64,000 nucleotides of DNA from Nilaparvata lugens (lineage: Eukaryota > Arthropoda > Insecta > Hemiptera > Delphacidae): assembly GCF_014356525.2 (NCBI RefSeq), contig NC_052508.1:63855417-63919416 (forward strand). Direction: 5' to 3'. The stretch's first letter is position 1, and the number at the start of each line of letters is the position of its first letter. The notes under the pieces were generated by a model, which was not told the DNA's origin, made no database searches, and saw nothing but the letters and a program-made list of their open reading frames with translations. Shown piece after piece: positions 45,427-57,374 of the stretch. Both the position numbers and the translations under genes were made by a program.

Positions 45427-45572
45427 TAGTATTCTCCCTCTTATTGGAGAGTGAAATCTTGTTCAAATTGAAAGAAAAAGATGTTCAAAAACAAGAATTA
45501 CCTGAGCAGTTAACAACAAAGCTCACTGAAGCGGGCTGTTTGATAGGAGAAGATTGTTTAATTGGCGAGTGA
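45427..45572 (+). CDS. Possible terminal coding exon, unidentified
   Basis: An acceptor-like ACATTTCGTTTCTCAG ends at 45426. The following frame is open to TGA at 45570-45572 and reads VFSLLLESEILFKLKEKD, then QKQELPEQLTTKLTEAGCL and IGEDCLIGE. The mix of charged and polar residues looks more like coding DNA than the surrounding sequence. AATAAA follows at 45596-45601. I do not recognise the protein. It could also be old transposon coding, because it lies 160 bases after a transposon end, or chance. Confidence 0.3.
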
Positions 45573-46424
45573 AGATGCCAAGCAATGATAGTCGGAATAA
45601 AGCATCGAAACAAACTTCTGGATGCATTTTTTTCCACAACACCTCCTTCAAGAGGTGCATAATAATTTATGGTTATCTGTTATTTATAAATTAATCTTGT
45701 ACCATGTCCCGTACTGTGTCCTTTATCATACTGACCAATCTTTTGATTGAGAAGTGAATAAATAATTTGAATAATATTTTTATCTCTCAACCTTTGTTCT
45801 TCTTCTCTCTCTCTTTTGGTCCTTCTCTTCTGTGTTGTTGCAACACAGCACGGAACAAGCCATAAATTAGGCGCAACCTTGGTTTTAATTGTCACATATC
45901 GGGCCTAATTCTCTGATTAATTGTGTTTTGTGGTTAGATTGGAACGTTATTTATGTTGCAACTGTTTTGTTCGGCTTGTTCGTGAATGGTATCTTCTGAG
46001 GCAGTGGGTTAATGGAACCTTTATTCCACTGCAGAGCGAGAAGAGAAGACTCAATTTAGTGGAACAGCAATTATTTATAGTGCGGATTAAGATGTCCAAG
46101 TAGCCTCCTAAATGATACTCATACATTCATCCTTGTTTTGAGAAGCGTTTGAGACAAATAATAAGAAATTGATAAACATGGGAATTATCTTTGTATTTTG
46201 TAGTTTATGTAAAAATACTTAACAGAAGTGGATCCACAACATCATAATAAAACCAATTCAGGACTATATTTACATATTATATAAGATATTACATAAGAAT
46301 ACCAATAATGGAATAAGAAGACTTGTAATTATCATAGCCAAAAAATTTATCAGAATAACAATATACAGCTTCCGGTTGTTATTCCATTGTCCTTATACCT
46401 GGTGTTACACCTTATACATTATTG
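45573..46424. other. No gene firmly supported
   Basis: The 60-codon frame 45921-46103 ends LVEQQLFIVRIKMSK and has an acceptor-like TTTATTCCACTGCAG inside it (ending near 46034), but nothing else supports an exon. Confidence 0.25.
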
Positions 46425-46800
46425 ACCGAACGAAGTGAGGTCCAAGATTCATGTCGACTGTTTGGCATTTCTCTTAATGTTCAAATGTTTGAATGTTTAT
46501 ATGTTTATATGTTGCGCATTTACGGCGAAACGCGGTAATAGATTTTCATGAAATTTGACCATGTATGTTCCTTTTTTAATTGCGCGTCGACGTATATGCA
46601 AGGTTTTCGGAAATTTCGCATTTCAAGGATAATATAAAAGAAAAAAGGAGCCTCCTTCATACGCCAATATTAGAGTGAAAATCAGACCAGAGAATTATTC
46701 ATCATAAATCAGCTGACAAGTGATTACACAGATGTGTGGAGAAGCCAGTCTATTGCTGTATTTCCATAAGGTCTATAGTTTCAATCAGGTAGTAAGTTGT
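46425..46800 (+). mobile_element. Dispersed repeat beginning ATTGACCGAACGAAGTGAGG
   Basis: Includes ATATGTTGCGCATTTACGGC, GAAACGCGGTAATAGATTTT and AGGAGCCTCCTTCATACGCC, which I recall as a common repeat in planthopper DNA. There is only one copy in this window, so boundaries and class cannot be set. Confidence 0.45.
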
Positions 46801-46897
46801 GGATGAGAATACTGCGTTAGGTCTACTGTTCAGAGAACTACTAGTGTTATACCTGGTGAACTTAAACATGAATACAGAGCGGCATAAGAGCAGTACG

Positions 46898-46996
46898 GTA
46901 GTGAGTGAGCTCTACGATTGGTAGAAGACATAATCAAGTTCAACATTTGCAATTGGCCTAGACAAGCCACACCCACAATCACCGGTCCATCCACAC
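46898..46996 (+). repeat. Direct repeat, copy 1 (partner at 47420-47528)
   Basis: GTAGTGAGTGAGCTCTACGA, then TTGGTAGAAGACATAATCAA, TTTGCAATTGGCCTAGACAA and ACCGGTCCATCCACAC recur 522-532 bases downstream with a few changes and a small insertion. It may be a duplication inside a longer repeat. Confidence 0.85.
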
Positions 46997-47419
46997 GTCA
47001 CAACAATAGTAATTCCTACATCAGACAGTATAGTAGAAATCAATGAATATTCACAAGAAAAATGTGAGTTGATTGATATATTAATAGAAAAAATAGTAGG
47101 AAACCGGAGAATCATACAATATTTTCTGAGAAGAATCTAATGATTGGACAATTTGAAACTAAATTAGGAAATTGAAGATGTTTTGGGCAATAGCCTGTTT
47201 TCTCTTCTCTGATCTTTGTAGTGTTTATGCTAACCTAATAGATTAATAAAAAACCTATGGCAGATTTGGATTGGTGATAACTTAATGTAAGAATATCATG
47301 GAGTTTAGTATGACACCAAATCAATATTATTCTAGATTAATTTGGAAAAATTCAGTTGCAAATATGAAAAAGAAATTTAACTGAATGGGTACCGGATTTT
47401 TATTTTAATCATTTATGAG

Positions 47420-47528
47420 CAGTAGTGAGTGAGCTCTACGATTCTACGATTGGTAGAAGACATAATCAAGATCAACATTTGCAATTGGCCTAGACAAGCC
47501 ACATCCACTATTACCGGTCCATCCACAC
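47420..47528 (+). repeat. Direct repeat, copy 2
   Basis: Same sequence as 46898-46996 but with CTACGATT duplicated (CTACGATTCTACGATTGG) and TCCACTATTACCGG in place of CCCACAATCACCGG. Confidence 0.85.
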
Positions 47529-47869
47529 TATTTGGGTCTACTTTTATCTCAAGAAAAGACACAGATTTTGACTTGAATGCAAGGTCTTCAAATTTATCAT
47601 TTCTATACAATACATTTTAAAATCTTTTTTTTTTTGAAACAATAATTCAGATTTTATCAGCAATGTGCTGAAGCTCGTAAGTCATTGACACCTATTCTCA
47701 TAGCTAGTAAAACAAGGAGCTCAATTAAAATAATTCAAAACCAGCACATTTTATACAACCGACTCAAATGTCATGCAAAAATAATTGAACATTGGCGACT
47801 CATTACCAACTGTCAGCCTACAATCGGTGTGAATATGTCAACAGGTCTGCCAACCTAATATCCAGTAGT

Positions 47870-47952
47870 CAATCACTTGTTACTGTCAGCATTTGTTGAA
47901 TGAGAAACGCTGGTATTAATAATGAGAAGATGCTAACAGTTCGAAGTGAACT
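47870..47952 (+). mobile_element. 84-bp foldback family, copy E
   Basis: Starts CAATCACTTGTTACTGTCAG and ends GATGCTAACAGTTCGAAGTG. Centre CATTTGTTGAATGAGA. More diverged than copy D. Confidence 0.6.
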
Positions 47953-48239
47953 CACTTCACCCTAATCATTCGGGCGGTAATATAGCAATGCCGCCGCAAT
48001 GCTCATCTATATAAATTAACATCAACGTGCTGGAAAATCAATATAAATTTATTTCACATAAAAAGCGTATCTGATTCTGTTATTGAGATAGAACTACAAC
48101 GATTGTATTTGCCGACTTGCAATTATTATGACTTTTATGTATTTGTGTGCAGATTTTTCAAACTTATAATGGAAGATATCTTGTTTCTGCAAGTTTCTCC
48201 TTTTTATTGGTGTTTTTTCTGCCCTACCTACATGTGACA

Positions 48240-48790
48240 CTTTCGTTAAGCCGGTGATATCACCAAAGGTGGCGCTGCGCTGCGTTGCGGCTGGCTAATT
48301 GAACAAAAATAGACAAAAATGAGCGAATAAATCATACAAAGTACATGTGACCTTCCAAGCTGTGTACCTGTATAATAATACGAGTATCTAAAGCCGCGCG
48401 CTAATTAAAATAATCTTTTCATCGATGAATGCGTCGCTGTTCGGACTGGCTGGGGTTGGCGATCGCGCCTAATCCGACCACATTAGCGGACTGACAGTGT
48501 CGATCCAAGATTCTAGATTTGCACAACTCGAGAAAAATAATCTTCCCCCTCTCTCTTACACTCCCTCTATCCAACTCTATATCGTTTCCCTTTTCACAAA
48601 AATAATTTTCCACACCGCCGCGCGAATTAATCATCGCCTGTTTAATTGGCGGGGACATTGCGAAATGCGCCGTCAAAATAATGAGCCGGCGTGTAGCGAT
48701 TGTCAGCTGATAAATTGAGGCGTCGCCGCCAATAATGACAACATTTGTCGGGTGCCAGGGGTGCCGAACTCCCAGAGCGTCACATTCCAA
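48240..48790. promoter_or_regulatory. GC-raised block dense in homeodomain-type sites, candidate enhancer
   Basis: In AT-rich surroundings this block has many CG dinucleotides and clear transcription-factor-like words: CTAATTAAAATAATC (about 48401), ATTAATCA (48626-48633, complement TGATTAAT, the PBC/Hox composite form), TTTAATTGGCGGGG (about 48641), and CAGCTGATAA (about 48704, E-box plus GATA). No spliced coding frame is evident; the 138-codon minus frame across it has no domain. I infer a conserved non-coding element, but conservation cannot be tested here. Confidence 0.4.
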
Positions 48791-48799
48791 TATATAAAT

Positions 48800-49860
48800 A
48801 TATATTTCCAGAATATATTCACCCTTGAAATACACCGAGATGAATATTCAGAGAAGCTGTTTAGAAACCGAACGCATTTATTTATCTGGCTACTGAACTG
48901 TGGGTGAAGAAAAATTGGATGGTACAACCTGTTTTTATCGCGCTTAGAGGATATTGATCAGTTTTTATCGATGCTGTAGATGGTGACTTTTTCGTAAGAC
49001 TAGCTAGCCACAGTGGAGGAATACATGGGAGTGGGGAAACTATAAAATGTGTGATAATTTGATTTGATTATTCAGATCAGTCAGTGGGTTCAATCTTCAA
49101 AATGTTGTGCCGTTTTAAAAACAGGACAAACAGAAAACAGTACAGTTGAACGATATTATTATTCTGCGTGTTACTATGTAACAGAAGATTATAAAGTGTT
49201 ATAAAAGCTGAAAGAATTGAGGATTATGGTTTCACTCATTGCAATATTTATGACAATTAAACCCATGAATCATAAAATTATTAAATCATAGTCCAGTCCT
49301 CTATGATTGTGATCAATAAAATATCTATACCATCAAACCTATTCCATGTTTTCTGTGTTGAATTTCATAGAGATCATGAAATTCTCCATAAGTTGTGAAA
49401 AATAAAAATAATCATAGAATCAGTAAGATAAAGCTGGGAGGGAATACAAGTGGGAATTCTATTAATTTTGGGAAATGATAATTCACTGGTTAGTAAGGTA
49501 AGTTACCACTCAATTGAAAATCAATTTTGAATTTGAATTCAAAAAATGTCCATTATAAACATCAATTTTCTGACAGACTTGGAGTTATATGTTGAAGCTA
49601 TATTCTACTTAGCACTGTTAATCGATTCTATAGCAAGACAAACGAAAAAATGCACAATTTTCTCGATAGAATTCCATGATATGAATTGGGAAAGATGATA
49701 GCTCGTAACTTGTTATAATTTATTGATTATAAACTCTTGATTGGTTTAGTAAATGGCTGTCAAAAAATATAAGATTTGATAAGTGGGAAAAGAGGAGGAG
49801 GTCGAGAAAGAAGACAAAGATAAAAAAGAAGGAAAGAAGGAGAAGAAAGATAGAAAGGCT
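48800..49860. other. No gene supported
   Basis: AT-rich unique sequence; a purine-rich patch (AAAGAGGAGGAGGTCGAGAA) starts near 49788. Confidence 0.35.
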
Positions 49861-49867
49861 AGTCTTC

Positions 49868-50090
49868 AGAAGCGTGCCACTTAATTAAAAGTGTGTGCAG
49901 GTGCTTTGCCATATTATGGTCAAGAATCTCCAAAAACCAGGTGTATAATTCCATAAATTACACGAGAAGGGATGCAACTTTCACAATAATCCACCCCTAG
50001 ACGTTTTAATAATACAGCTGGCCTCTCCGAGCCCTTATTAACCTTTAAGCCCTAAGAGGGCTTCTCTTGATTATGATAGACTTGTGATAG
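49868..50090. promoter_or_regulatory. Second candidate non-coding regulatory block
   Basis: Holds CACTTAATTAAAAGTG (49878-49893), an imperfect palindrome combining an NK2-type CACTTAA with TTAATTAA, then GCAGGTGC (E-box), CCATATTATGG (one base longer than a CArG box) and GTGTATAATTCCATAAATTACAC, of which GTGTA and TACAC are mirrored. No coding frame fits. The regulatory reading is inference only. Confidence 0.3.
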
Positions 50091-50720
50091 TGCTCAATTT
50101 TTTTAGTTAGCCCTTATAGTCTGAATGTTTCTAGTTTGGTTGAATTTATGGATGTCAGATCTGTTTAATTTTGAAGGGTAGTTCTTAATCGAGTCTTTCT
50201 ATTATTCAAATGTTTCCATAATCATAGTATCTCTCTTTGTATGACCGATCTTTATAAAACAAGTTAGACTGATATTTGTAGGATATATATTTCAATTGAC
50301 TCGATATTATATTGAATGACGGAAAATGTGTGATCAATAATAATTGCTGCTACAAATCGATTCAACCGTTAAAAAAGAAGAAAAGAATAAAGAATAATTA
50401 TTGACAATCGGCTTACAACACTGCTTCTACAAAAATGTGAAATATGGGAAATAAGTGGTTATAGTTGAAACTTTAACGAGCCAACAATTTTGAACCATTT
50501 GTCTTCTAGAAGGTAAGGCTTTCTTCAGAACAGACTATATACAGTAGCTTCTATGTGTAGAGGATGGTGAACAAGCATGGTGGATGTTCCACTTTATACT
50601 GTAAGTACAGTATCTAGGATTTGACAGGTCGTAGTTACCGACGTAAATAGAGATGTAACAATTACGATTGACCCTTGGCCTCTTTGATGGTGAATACTGC
50701 CGTCAACTAGGAAACAACTA
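50091..50720. other. No gene supported
   Basis: Unique AT-rich DNA without recognised repeats. Confidence 0.3.
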
Positions 50721-50724
50721 GCCT

Positions 50725-51295
50725 ACAGTTACTTCTTCCTCTTCTTCTTCTACTCCTCTTCTTCATCTAATTCCTCTCCTGTATCATCCTATTTTCTCAC
50801 AGCCTCCTCTTCCTCTTCGCCAAGGTCCCTCTTCACCTTTCTCTGTATCCTCTTCACTTTCTGCACCCTCTTTCAAGATTCTCATAATAATCTCACTGCT
50901 AATTACTAGAGCATCATTAATTTTATCCGATTCCTTCTCTTTCCTTGTTCATCTTACATTCTTGTACAGTAATTTCATTCCATCATATTTTTCCCATTGT
51001 TGAATGTTCCTTGCCTTTTATCTAATCCTCCTTGTACTTATTATCTTTTCCGAATTTTTGTTTCAGATTTTCTTGTTTCTCACTTCTTGATTCTAACCTT
51101 CTTCTTCTCTCTCTACTTCTCTATTCAGTTCTCTCAAAGTCATTATTATGCACTTCCATTTCCCCATCATCCTTGCTTACCTATCAATTTCCACTTGGAC
51201 CCTCTTCTTTGTAGTATCCTTCTCCTTGTTATTCCCTCATTCTTATTCCTTACTCCAATCTTTTTTCCCCTTCCTAATTTTGTAGAGAGTTAGTG
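50725..51295. repeat. Pyrimidine-rich tract
   Basis: CT/TTC-rich with irregular units. Frames across it are low-complexity artefacts. Confidence 0.8.
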
Positions 51296-51299
51296 AGAA

Positions 51300-51568
51300 G
51301 GATAGTATAAATATTCTTCCCGAAGAATGGACATTGATATGTCCAAAGCTCCTTCAATTTATGTAGATGCATAACAAAATTACAGTATCTATGGTTATTC
51401 CAAATTGCTATTAATAATTCATATCATATACAATTCAATAATAATTATTTTCTCTATATTATGTAAATTCATCTATAATTTTGCTTTATTGTAAGCTATT
51501 GTATATGAATGTATAAGCCAGTATATATTATAATCTACATAAAGTACTTAATCAATCAATCAATCCTT
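51300..51568 (+). mobile_element. Possible LINE 3' end with (AATC)n tail
   Basis: AT-rich sequence interrupts two pyrimidine tracts and ends TACTTAATCAATCAATCAAT, the short tandem tail seen in several non-LTR families. The preceding ATTGTATATGAATGTATAAG has the look of a 3' UTR. No coding part remains. Confidence 0.4.
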
Positions 51569-51579
51569 TTCTAGTACTA

Positions 51580-52230
51580 TAATCTTTCCGTTCATACTCT
51601 TTCAGTTGCTATAATTTCCTATCGCAATCTACCCTGAACTTCTTTCTTTCTTCCTTGATCATCTCCCTCTTTTCTCCTTCTTATTCTCTTCTCTCTCTCA
51701 AGTTCCATCTCCATTTTCAAATATTCAATTTTCCCCTCATTGTTCCATCTTCCGCAGCTCTGTCTTACCTCTTTATCGTATTTTCTCGTTCCTCGTTCTC
51801 TACTTCTGAATGGTTCCTCTTTCTCTCCTTCGAATTCTCTTCTTTATCTATGCTCTACTTCTATAACTCGATATCCATCATCTGTTTACTCTCTGTTTTC
51901 TTGAGTAATTGGAGAAGATAAGAGAATTATCATTATTCTCCCATCTTCTCTAGTTCTGCTCTCTTCTTTCTTTTCCGTCCTACTTTATCTTATCCTTCAT
52001 TATTCTCTCATCTTCTCTTGCTCTTCTCTCTTCTTTCTTTTCCGTCCTACTTTATCTTATCCTTCATTATTCTCCCATCTTCTCTTGTTCAGCTCTCTTC
52101 TTTCTTCTCTGTTCTACTTTATCTTATCCTATCTGTTCATCTTCTTCTCCCTTCCTCTGGCGTCTCTGAAATGTGCTCCACTACTGTTCTCCACTTGCTC
52201 CCAATAGCTCACTCAGCACTGTCCTGGACT
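51580..52230. repeat. Pyrimidine-rich tract with a 67-bp tandem repeat
   Basis: Within it, units starting CATTATTCTC at 51931, 51998 and 52065 run through TCTTCTTTCTTTTCCGTCCT and ACTTTATCTTATCCTT. The first two are almost the same; the third varies at its end (about 52130). Confidence 0.88.
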
Positions 52231-53826
52231 TTCACTTAAATACCGGTAGTCGGTAGTTGGTAGTTGGTAATTGTCTAGCCTTACTCACAACAAAATTACA
52301 AGTTTGTACCAATTTATTACAATTGTCGACCCACGACTGAACACGGCTACTGTAACAGATTGTTAGTACTTCGAATTTATTTTATTGTAATAATAAAGCC
52401 GGTGGTTGCCGCTCGAATTATGTGACAGCTGTAGTTGAACCTAACCGTGCACACTGCCGTGATATACCCTGCTACACACAACGTCATAATATTGATATAG
52501 TTCATGAGGTACTATATCGTAATACACACTACCATTGTTGGAGATATAGGTACAGCTATAAATAGAGTATAGGTACATACTCTATAGTATAGGTAGTTTA
52601 TAGTATAAATGGGTATATATAGATATGTAGTATAGGTACAGCTCAGAGTTAGTCCCATATATACGCTACCAAACAGTAAGTAATAGCATAACTATATTAT
52701 CTTCTGGAGTTCCAGAGTAACCTTATTCTTCTATGATGATATAGTAATAGGTTCAAAGCTACTGTATTGTAATACACTCTATCATGGTTGTAGCTATATA
52801 GTTATAGTTCCAAAGTTACCTGTAACTATTAAGTTACAGTGCAGGATATGAAGTGAAATGGAGTCGGAGAACTTTATTAGATCGTAGAATAGTGCATTGT
52901 AGTAACTCAATTGACCATAAACACCATTATTGGAATTAATTGGAGATAGTTATTTGAGTTAGCTGTCTGTGTAACTAAGATGTTGATTTTCAGTGGGTAG
53001 GTTGATCAAGTAACTAAACAGGGTGTAGACTGCTGCTGAGTTACTTGAGGCTCGTATAATTATTGAGTCATTGATCAAGCATTGCTTTTACATGAATAGA
53101 ATAGTGAATGATGAAACAATAAGTCGCCTACACATGAGACATGCATGCATAATTTTTGACATACTTGCAGTAGTAAGGTTGTCCAGTGTGTGAACATGGT
53201 TACAGTTGTTCAGAAATCCAGTACTAGATGTTCAGAATCAACAATTCAGAGTTCTAAATATTCCATATTGCCAAATTTGTGATGAATCAGGATAATAAAT
53301 TTATGAGGATGCTGTATTATTTGCTTCTGGAATTATATAAGATACGAATATTTTCTCGCAGAATACATCACAAAACAATTTGGTTTCATCAGTATTATTA
53401 ATTAAATGAAGGGGTGCCTACATTAATGTTTGGACTATTTTCTTTTTTTAGGAGGGTGGTTTCAAAATAAAATCTTGGTGTGGTTCCAAGAAATGTGTTC
53501 GGAATTAATACTGACGACATTTTTTGGGTTTCCAATTCATGTGGAGGGGGTACCCCTGTTTAATCACGAAGTATTCATAATCAAAGAAAAACCGTCAATC
53601 AAAAAATTCTATTCCTTTAAATAAATACCAATGTGAGACTTGGCTTCTGAACATGTAGATACACAGGGCTTCTATTATGAGTTCTTCAGAAGATATCTTA
53701 CTCAGTTGAACATGTTATGGCTAGCTATTTCATAGAACAATGACACAAACCAATCAAAACGATTTCAGATTCGGATTGTTGGCCATAAAATACTTGCTTG
53801 GCGAGGTTTATTCTTTGGAATACTGT
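52231..53826. other. No gene supported
   Basis: Unique AT-rich DNA with short local repeats such as GGTAGTTGGTAGTTGGTA at about 52254-52270 and ATAGTATAGGTA-type words at 52560-52640. The 64-codon frame 53430-53624 has no domain. Confidence 0.35.
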
Positions 53827-54090
53827 TCAAGTACGGATAGATGAATTCGGCACACAGTAATCGATTTGGAAAACTTTCTTAGGTAAGCACGCTTTGTTGA
53901 ACCTATCTATCACAATCACTATGATTTTAGTGGTGTGTTCAACAATTTCGATGGTCTCGCAATTGTTTGCTAAGGAACCGAAGCCTGATTCGATAAGACC
54001 GTTCCAAGGCTCATAAACTCGGCCAAGTTTCATAAATTCCCTTTCAGCGTTAGGCCGTGGGCTAATAAACACATTGCAGGATCTCCACAA
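53827..54090 (-). CDS. Possible coding exon or transposon fragment, unidentified
   Basis: An 87-codon frame with higher GC than its surroundings and a balanced residue mix: RSCNVFISPRPNAEREFMKL, GRVYEPWNGLIESGFGSLAN, IVIDRFNKACLPKKVFQIDY. Upstream a T-run and GTGGAG could serve as an acceptor; a donor is not clear, and the frame stops at TGA near 53827. I do not recognise a domain. It may be a transposase or gag remnant. Confidence 0.3.
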   Translation of the reverse strand: MWRSCNVFISPRPNAEREFMKLGRVYEPWNGLIESGFGSLANNCETIEIVEHTTKIIVIVIDRFNKACLPKKVFQIDYCVPNSSIRT

Positions 54091-54179
54091 AAAATCAAGT
54101 CACCACTAAATTTTAATTCAACTTAACGATTGCAATTTAACAACACTTACAATCAGAGATAAGATGTGACTCCTCAGTT

Positions 54180-54660
54180 ATAATGATCATGGTTGTCGCT
54201 GTTCTCCCTCTGAGTACTCTTCTTCTCCCTTTACATATTTTTTATCCTTATTTGTTTCTCTCTCCTCCGTTTTCTACCCTCCACATAAACCACACCTCTC
54301 ATCTTGCGGTCATAGCCTGATGATTGCTCCTGTAATAAACTGAGTGGCAAGAAATAATGTAATGTACAATATACAGAAGCGGAATAAAATGACAATAAAG
54401 TGAATTTGAAAAAAATGAGAGGAATGAAACACATAAAACATTGAACCAGTTTAATGTATCATAAAACGCTCCGTGAGTGCTGCTTAATTGTCTGAGGAAG
54501 AGGTGAGGGAAAACGTAGAAGGGAACTAAAAAGAGAGGGAGTTTTCGATGAAGTGAGAAAGGAGATGGAGTGGGGGAAGTTAGTAAGAGAATCGGGGGAT
54601 GAAGGAAGATAGGAAGGTGGGAATGAGAGAGAATCTGAAAAAATCGTGAAAGAGTCAATT
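54180..54660. repeat. Pyrimidine-rich then purine-rich low-complexity patches
   Basis: CT-rich at about 54200-54300 and purine-rich (GAGGAAGAGGTGAGGGAAAA-like) at about 54490-54640. The 119-codon minus frame (54299-54658) is produced by this bias. Confidence 0.65.
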
Positions 54661-55209
54661 CTTTATCCTCGTCTTTTTTCTAGTCATTTCATGATTTGGT
54701 TCAATCTGTTCAATGAAATCATCTGCCATTTTATTGCTACATCCAACCCTTCATTCTTATTCTCACCATTCGTCTCCTATTAATTTTTTTTTAAAGTTAC
54801 CTTTGTATTTAGTTACATTATAATTACTATGCTCTGTTTTATTCCTCATTCATTTCTTAAAGTCAATCATTTTCTATGATCAATACCTCACAATTCCCCT
54901 GCATTTTCATAAAATCCACGTTATAATATTACTCGTTACATCTCTTCCCTTTGCTGCTATCAACCTCTCTCTTACTTCTCCATTATCACAATTCCTCATC
55001 CTCCATTTCCAATCCTTTCCTTCCCTACTCAGCAATCTTCCACTTCTCTCCTAGACACTGGCAAAAACACAGAAAATAATCGTAACAGTCGTAATAATGA
55101 CGAAAATAATAAAAGTGATCTTTACGATTCGCCATTCGCCTAATGATGACTACAACTGGAATTGAGCTGGATTGGGTGTGATGAGTAAGTACACACTTCT
55201 GCTTCCAGT

Positions 55210-56200
55210 ACTAAGATTTCTCCGTCTCTTACTTCTTGTCCTTTTTCTCTTTCTCTTCCTTCTTCTTCTCTATTTCCTCTCTTTGAGGAGTATACATGTA
55301 TTCTGTACTGCATTTATGTTTGGCCTGCACTCATAGCAGAATGATTTTTGTCAGTGGTAGCTCTGGCCAATTTATAAAATACTACAAATTATTGTTCTTT
55401 GTGCAGTTGATAACAGTGATAAAGTGTGGTCCACGTTATAATGGCAGTGGATAAAGATAGAGGAATAGCGATGCCGATTCTCTGCATCAATTAATTATAT
55501 TTCTACACTGTCAAGGACATAATTGTCATCGATGTGTACCTAGAAACGGATAGTACAACCGGCTTTGTCGAATGATAGACAAGGATAGCAAAACCAAAGT
55601 TGATCAAATACTGTCATTATAACGTGGACCTCACTATAGCTTCTCCTTTGTATTTTGTATCTCATTTTTTTCAGGTTCATCTCACTCTGTTTCTGTTTCG
55701 TCTTTGTTTTCGTTTTCGCACCCACCTTCATCCACCTTCATTCTTGTTTCGTCTCAATATTGTTCCATTACTTAACATTCTGTTCTATCATTTTATCAAT
55801 ATTTTTCCTTATTCTTTTCCTCTTTTTCTACTTTCCACTTTCCATTCGTTCATATTCTCTTCATCCACTCTCTATTCGTAACATTGCGTCCTTTTTCAAA
55901 AAATTAATAATTTTCCCGTCTTTCTCTTTTCTTTGCTTATATTCTATCCTCTTTTCTACCTTCTCAAACCTCAAATCTCATTCCCCCTCATCATCATCCT
56001 GCTTTTCAACTTCCTCCTTCTTCCTAATTTCCTTAAGTTCATCTTCCTACTCTACAATTCAAATATTGTGTCTCATCTCTCTCTTCTATTTCTACTCTCT
56101 CACCTCGTCCACCTCCTTAACATCCTCCTTCTCACTCTCCACCACCTCCTCCTACTCCTTGAGTTCTCACCACCAATATCCTCTTGCGTGTTATACTAGC
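55210..56200. repeat. Pyrimidine-rich tract
   Basis: About 1 kb of CT-rich plus strand with an AT-rich interruption at 55300-55600. The 273-codon frame 55655-56476 reads Phe/Leu/Ser then poly-Ile/His chains, following base composition, so it is not called as a gene. Confidence 0.8.
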
Positions 56201-56244
56201 CTAAGCAATAAATTAGAGGCATTGGTTAGTCAAGAGTGTAGGCA

Positions 56245-57332
56245 GAGCGCCATCATCCAAAATATCATTCTCATTATCATCATCAATATCAGCAGAAAAA
56301 AGAGAAGTTGCAAAGTTAGTATCATCATCATCATCATTGTCATCTTCAGTATTATTATAATTCAGCAACATCGTTGTCATCATCATCATCATCAGAATAA
56401 AATTCAGAATTATCATAATCTGAATCTGCACAATCAACATCATAGTAGCCATGATCAGAAGCAACCGAAACAGTAGTAACAATAACTGTAGCATCATCAT
56501 CATCATCAGTGTCATCAAATCAGTAACTTCATGATCATCATCAGCAGCTTTATCATGAGCAGGAGCAGCAGCAGCTGTAGCACCATCATAAACATCATCA
56601 TCATCATCAGCTTAATCAGCATTATCATCAACAGTGGCAATCAAATGACTAGGATTCATAGGACTAGTCATTCATAGGAACAACAGCATTATCACCATGA
56701 TCATCATTATTATAGTAACATCAGTATCGTCAGCAACATCAGCAAGAAAATAATAATAATAAATTCATTTATTCTTCCAATTTATGCATTACACATAATC
56801 AAAAATTATGTATAGTACAGTAGATATATAACAACAACAATCTTGCAAATTATAAAAAGTATAGATAATAAAAATAATACAATTACACGTTGTACAAAGA
56901 AATCACAATAATTCATTTACATCAAATGAAGAATAAATAATTTCAAGTACCACGAGGACCAAAAGTCCTGTTTGGGGCACCTTCATATTTTTAATTAAGA
57001 AAGAAAAAAAGCAATGAATTATCTTGCCGAGTCGGAACTTGCATACTATGACAGGGTGAGGAATTTTAGTTTAGAAAATACATGTATATTAAATTTTTAT
57101 CTACTTTCATTTGAAAAGAATAACCAACAATCAATGCACATTCCAGGCAATTAGCAGACTAATAAATTTCATTTTATAAATTTCTGTCCATAATGATCAA
57201 CATTTTAGGAAAATTACTCATTTAGCTTGAATAATAGTATTATCTTCACACAATTTCCAAGAGAGAGAGAAGACATTCATCCAATGTGACCCGTAAATTC
57301 ATCTATTCTACTCTTGAGAGTAAAATCATCGT

Positions 57333-57374
<42 letters not shown>

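Noticed and set aside
48419..48835. 138-codon minus frame as a gene
   Set aside because: No domain, no splice support, and it ends in an AT-rich Ile/Tyr chain. The raised GC is better explained by a non-coding regulatory block.
49906..49920. CArg box CCATATTATGG as an SRF site
   Set aside because: It has seven A/T bases between CC and GG where the consensus has six, so it is only CArG-like.
55655..56476. 273-codon frame, the second longest in the window
   Set aside because: Its composition follows the CT-rich and ATC-rich DNA, with no domain and no sign of codon selection.
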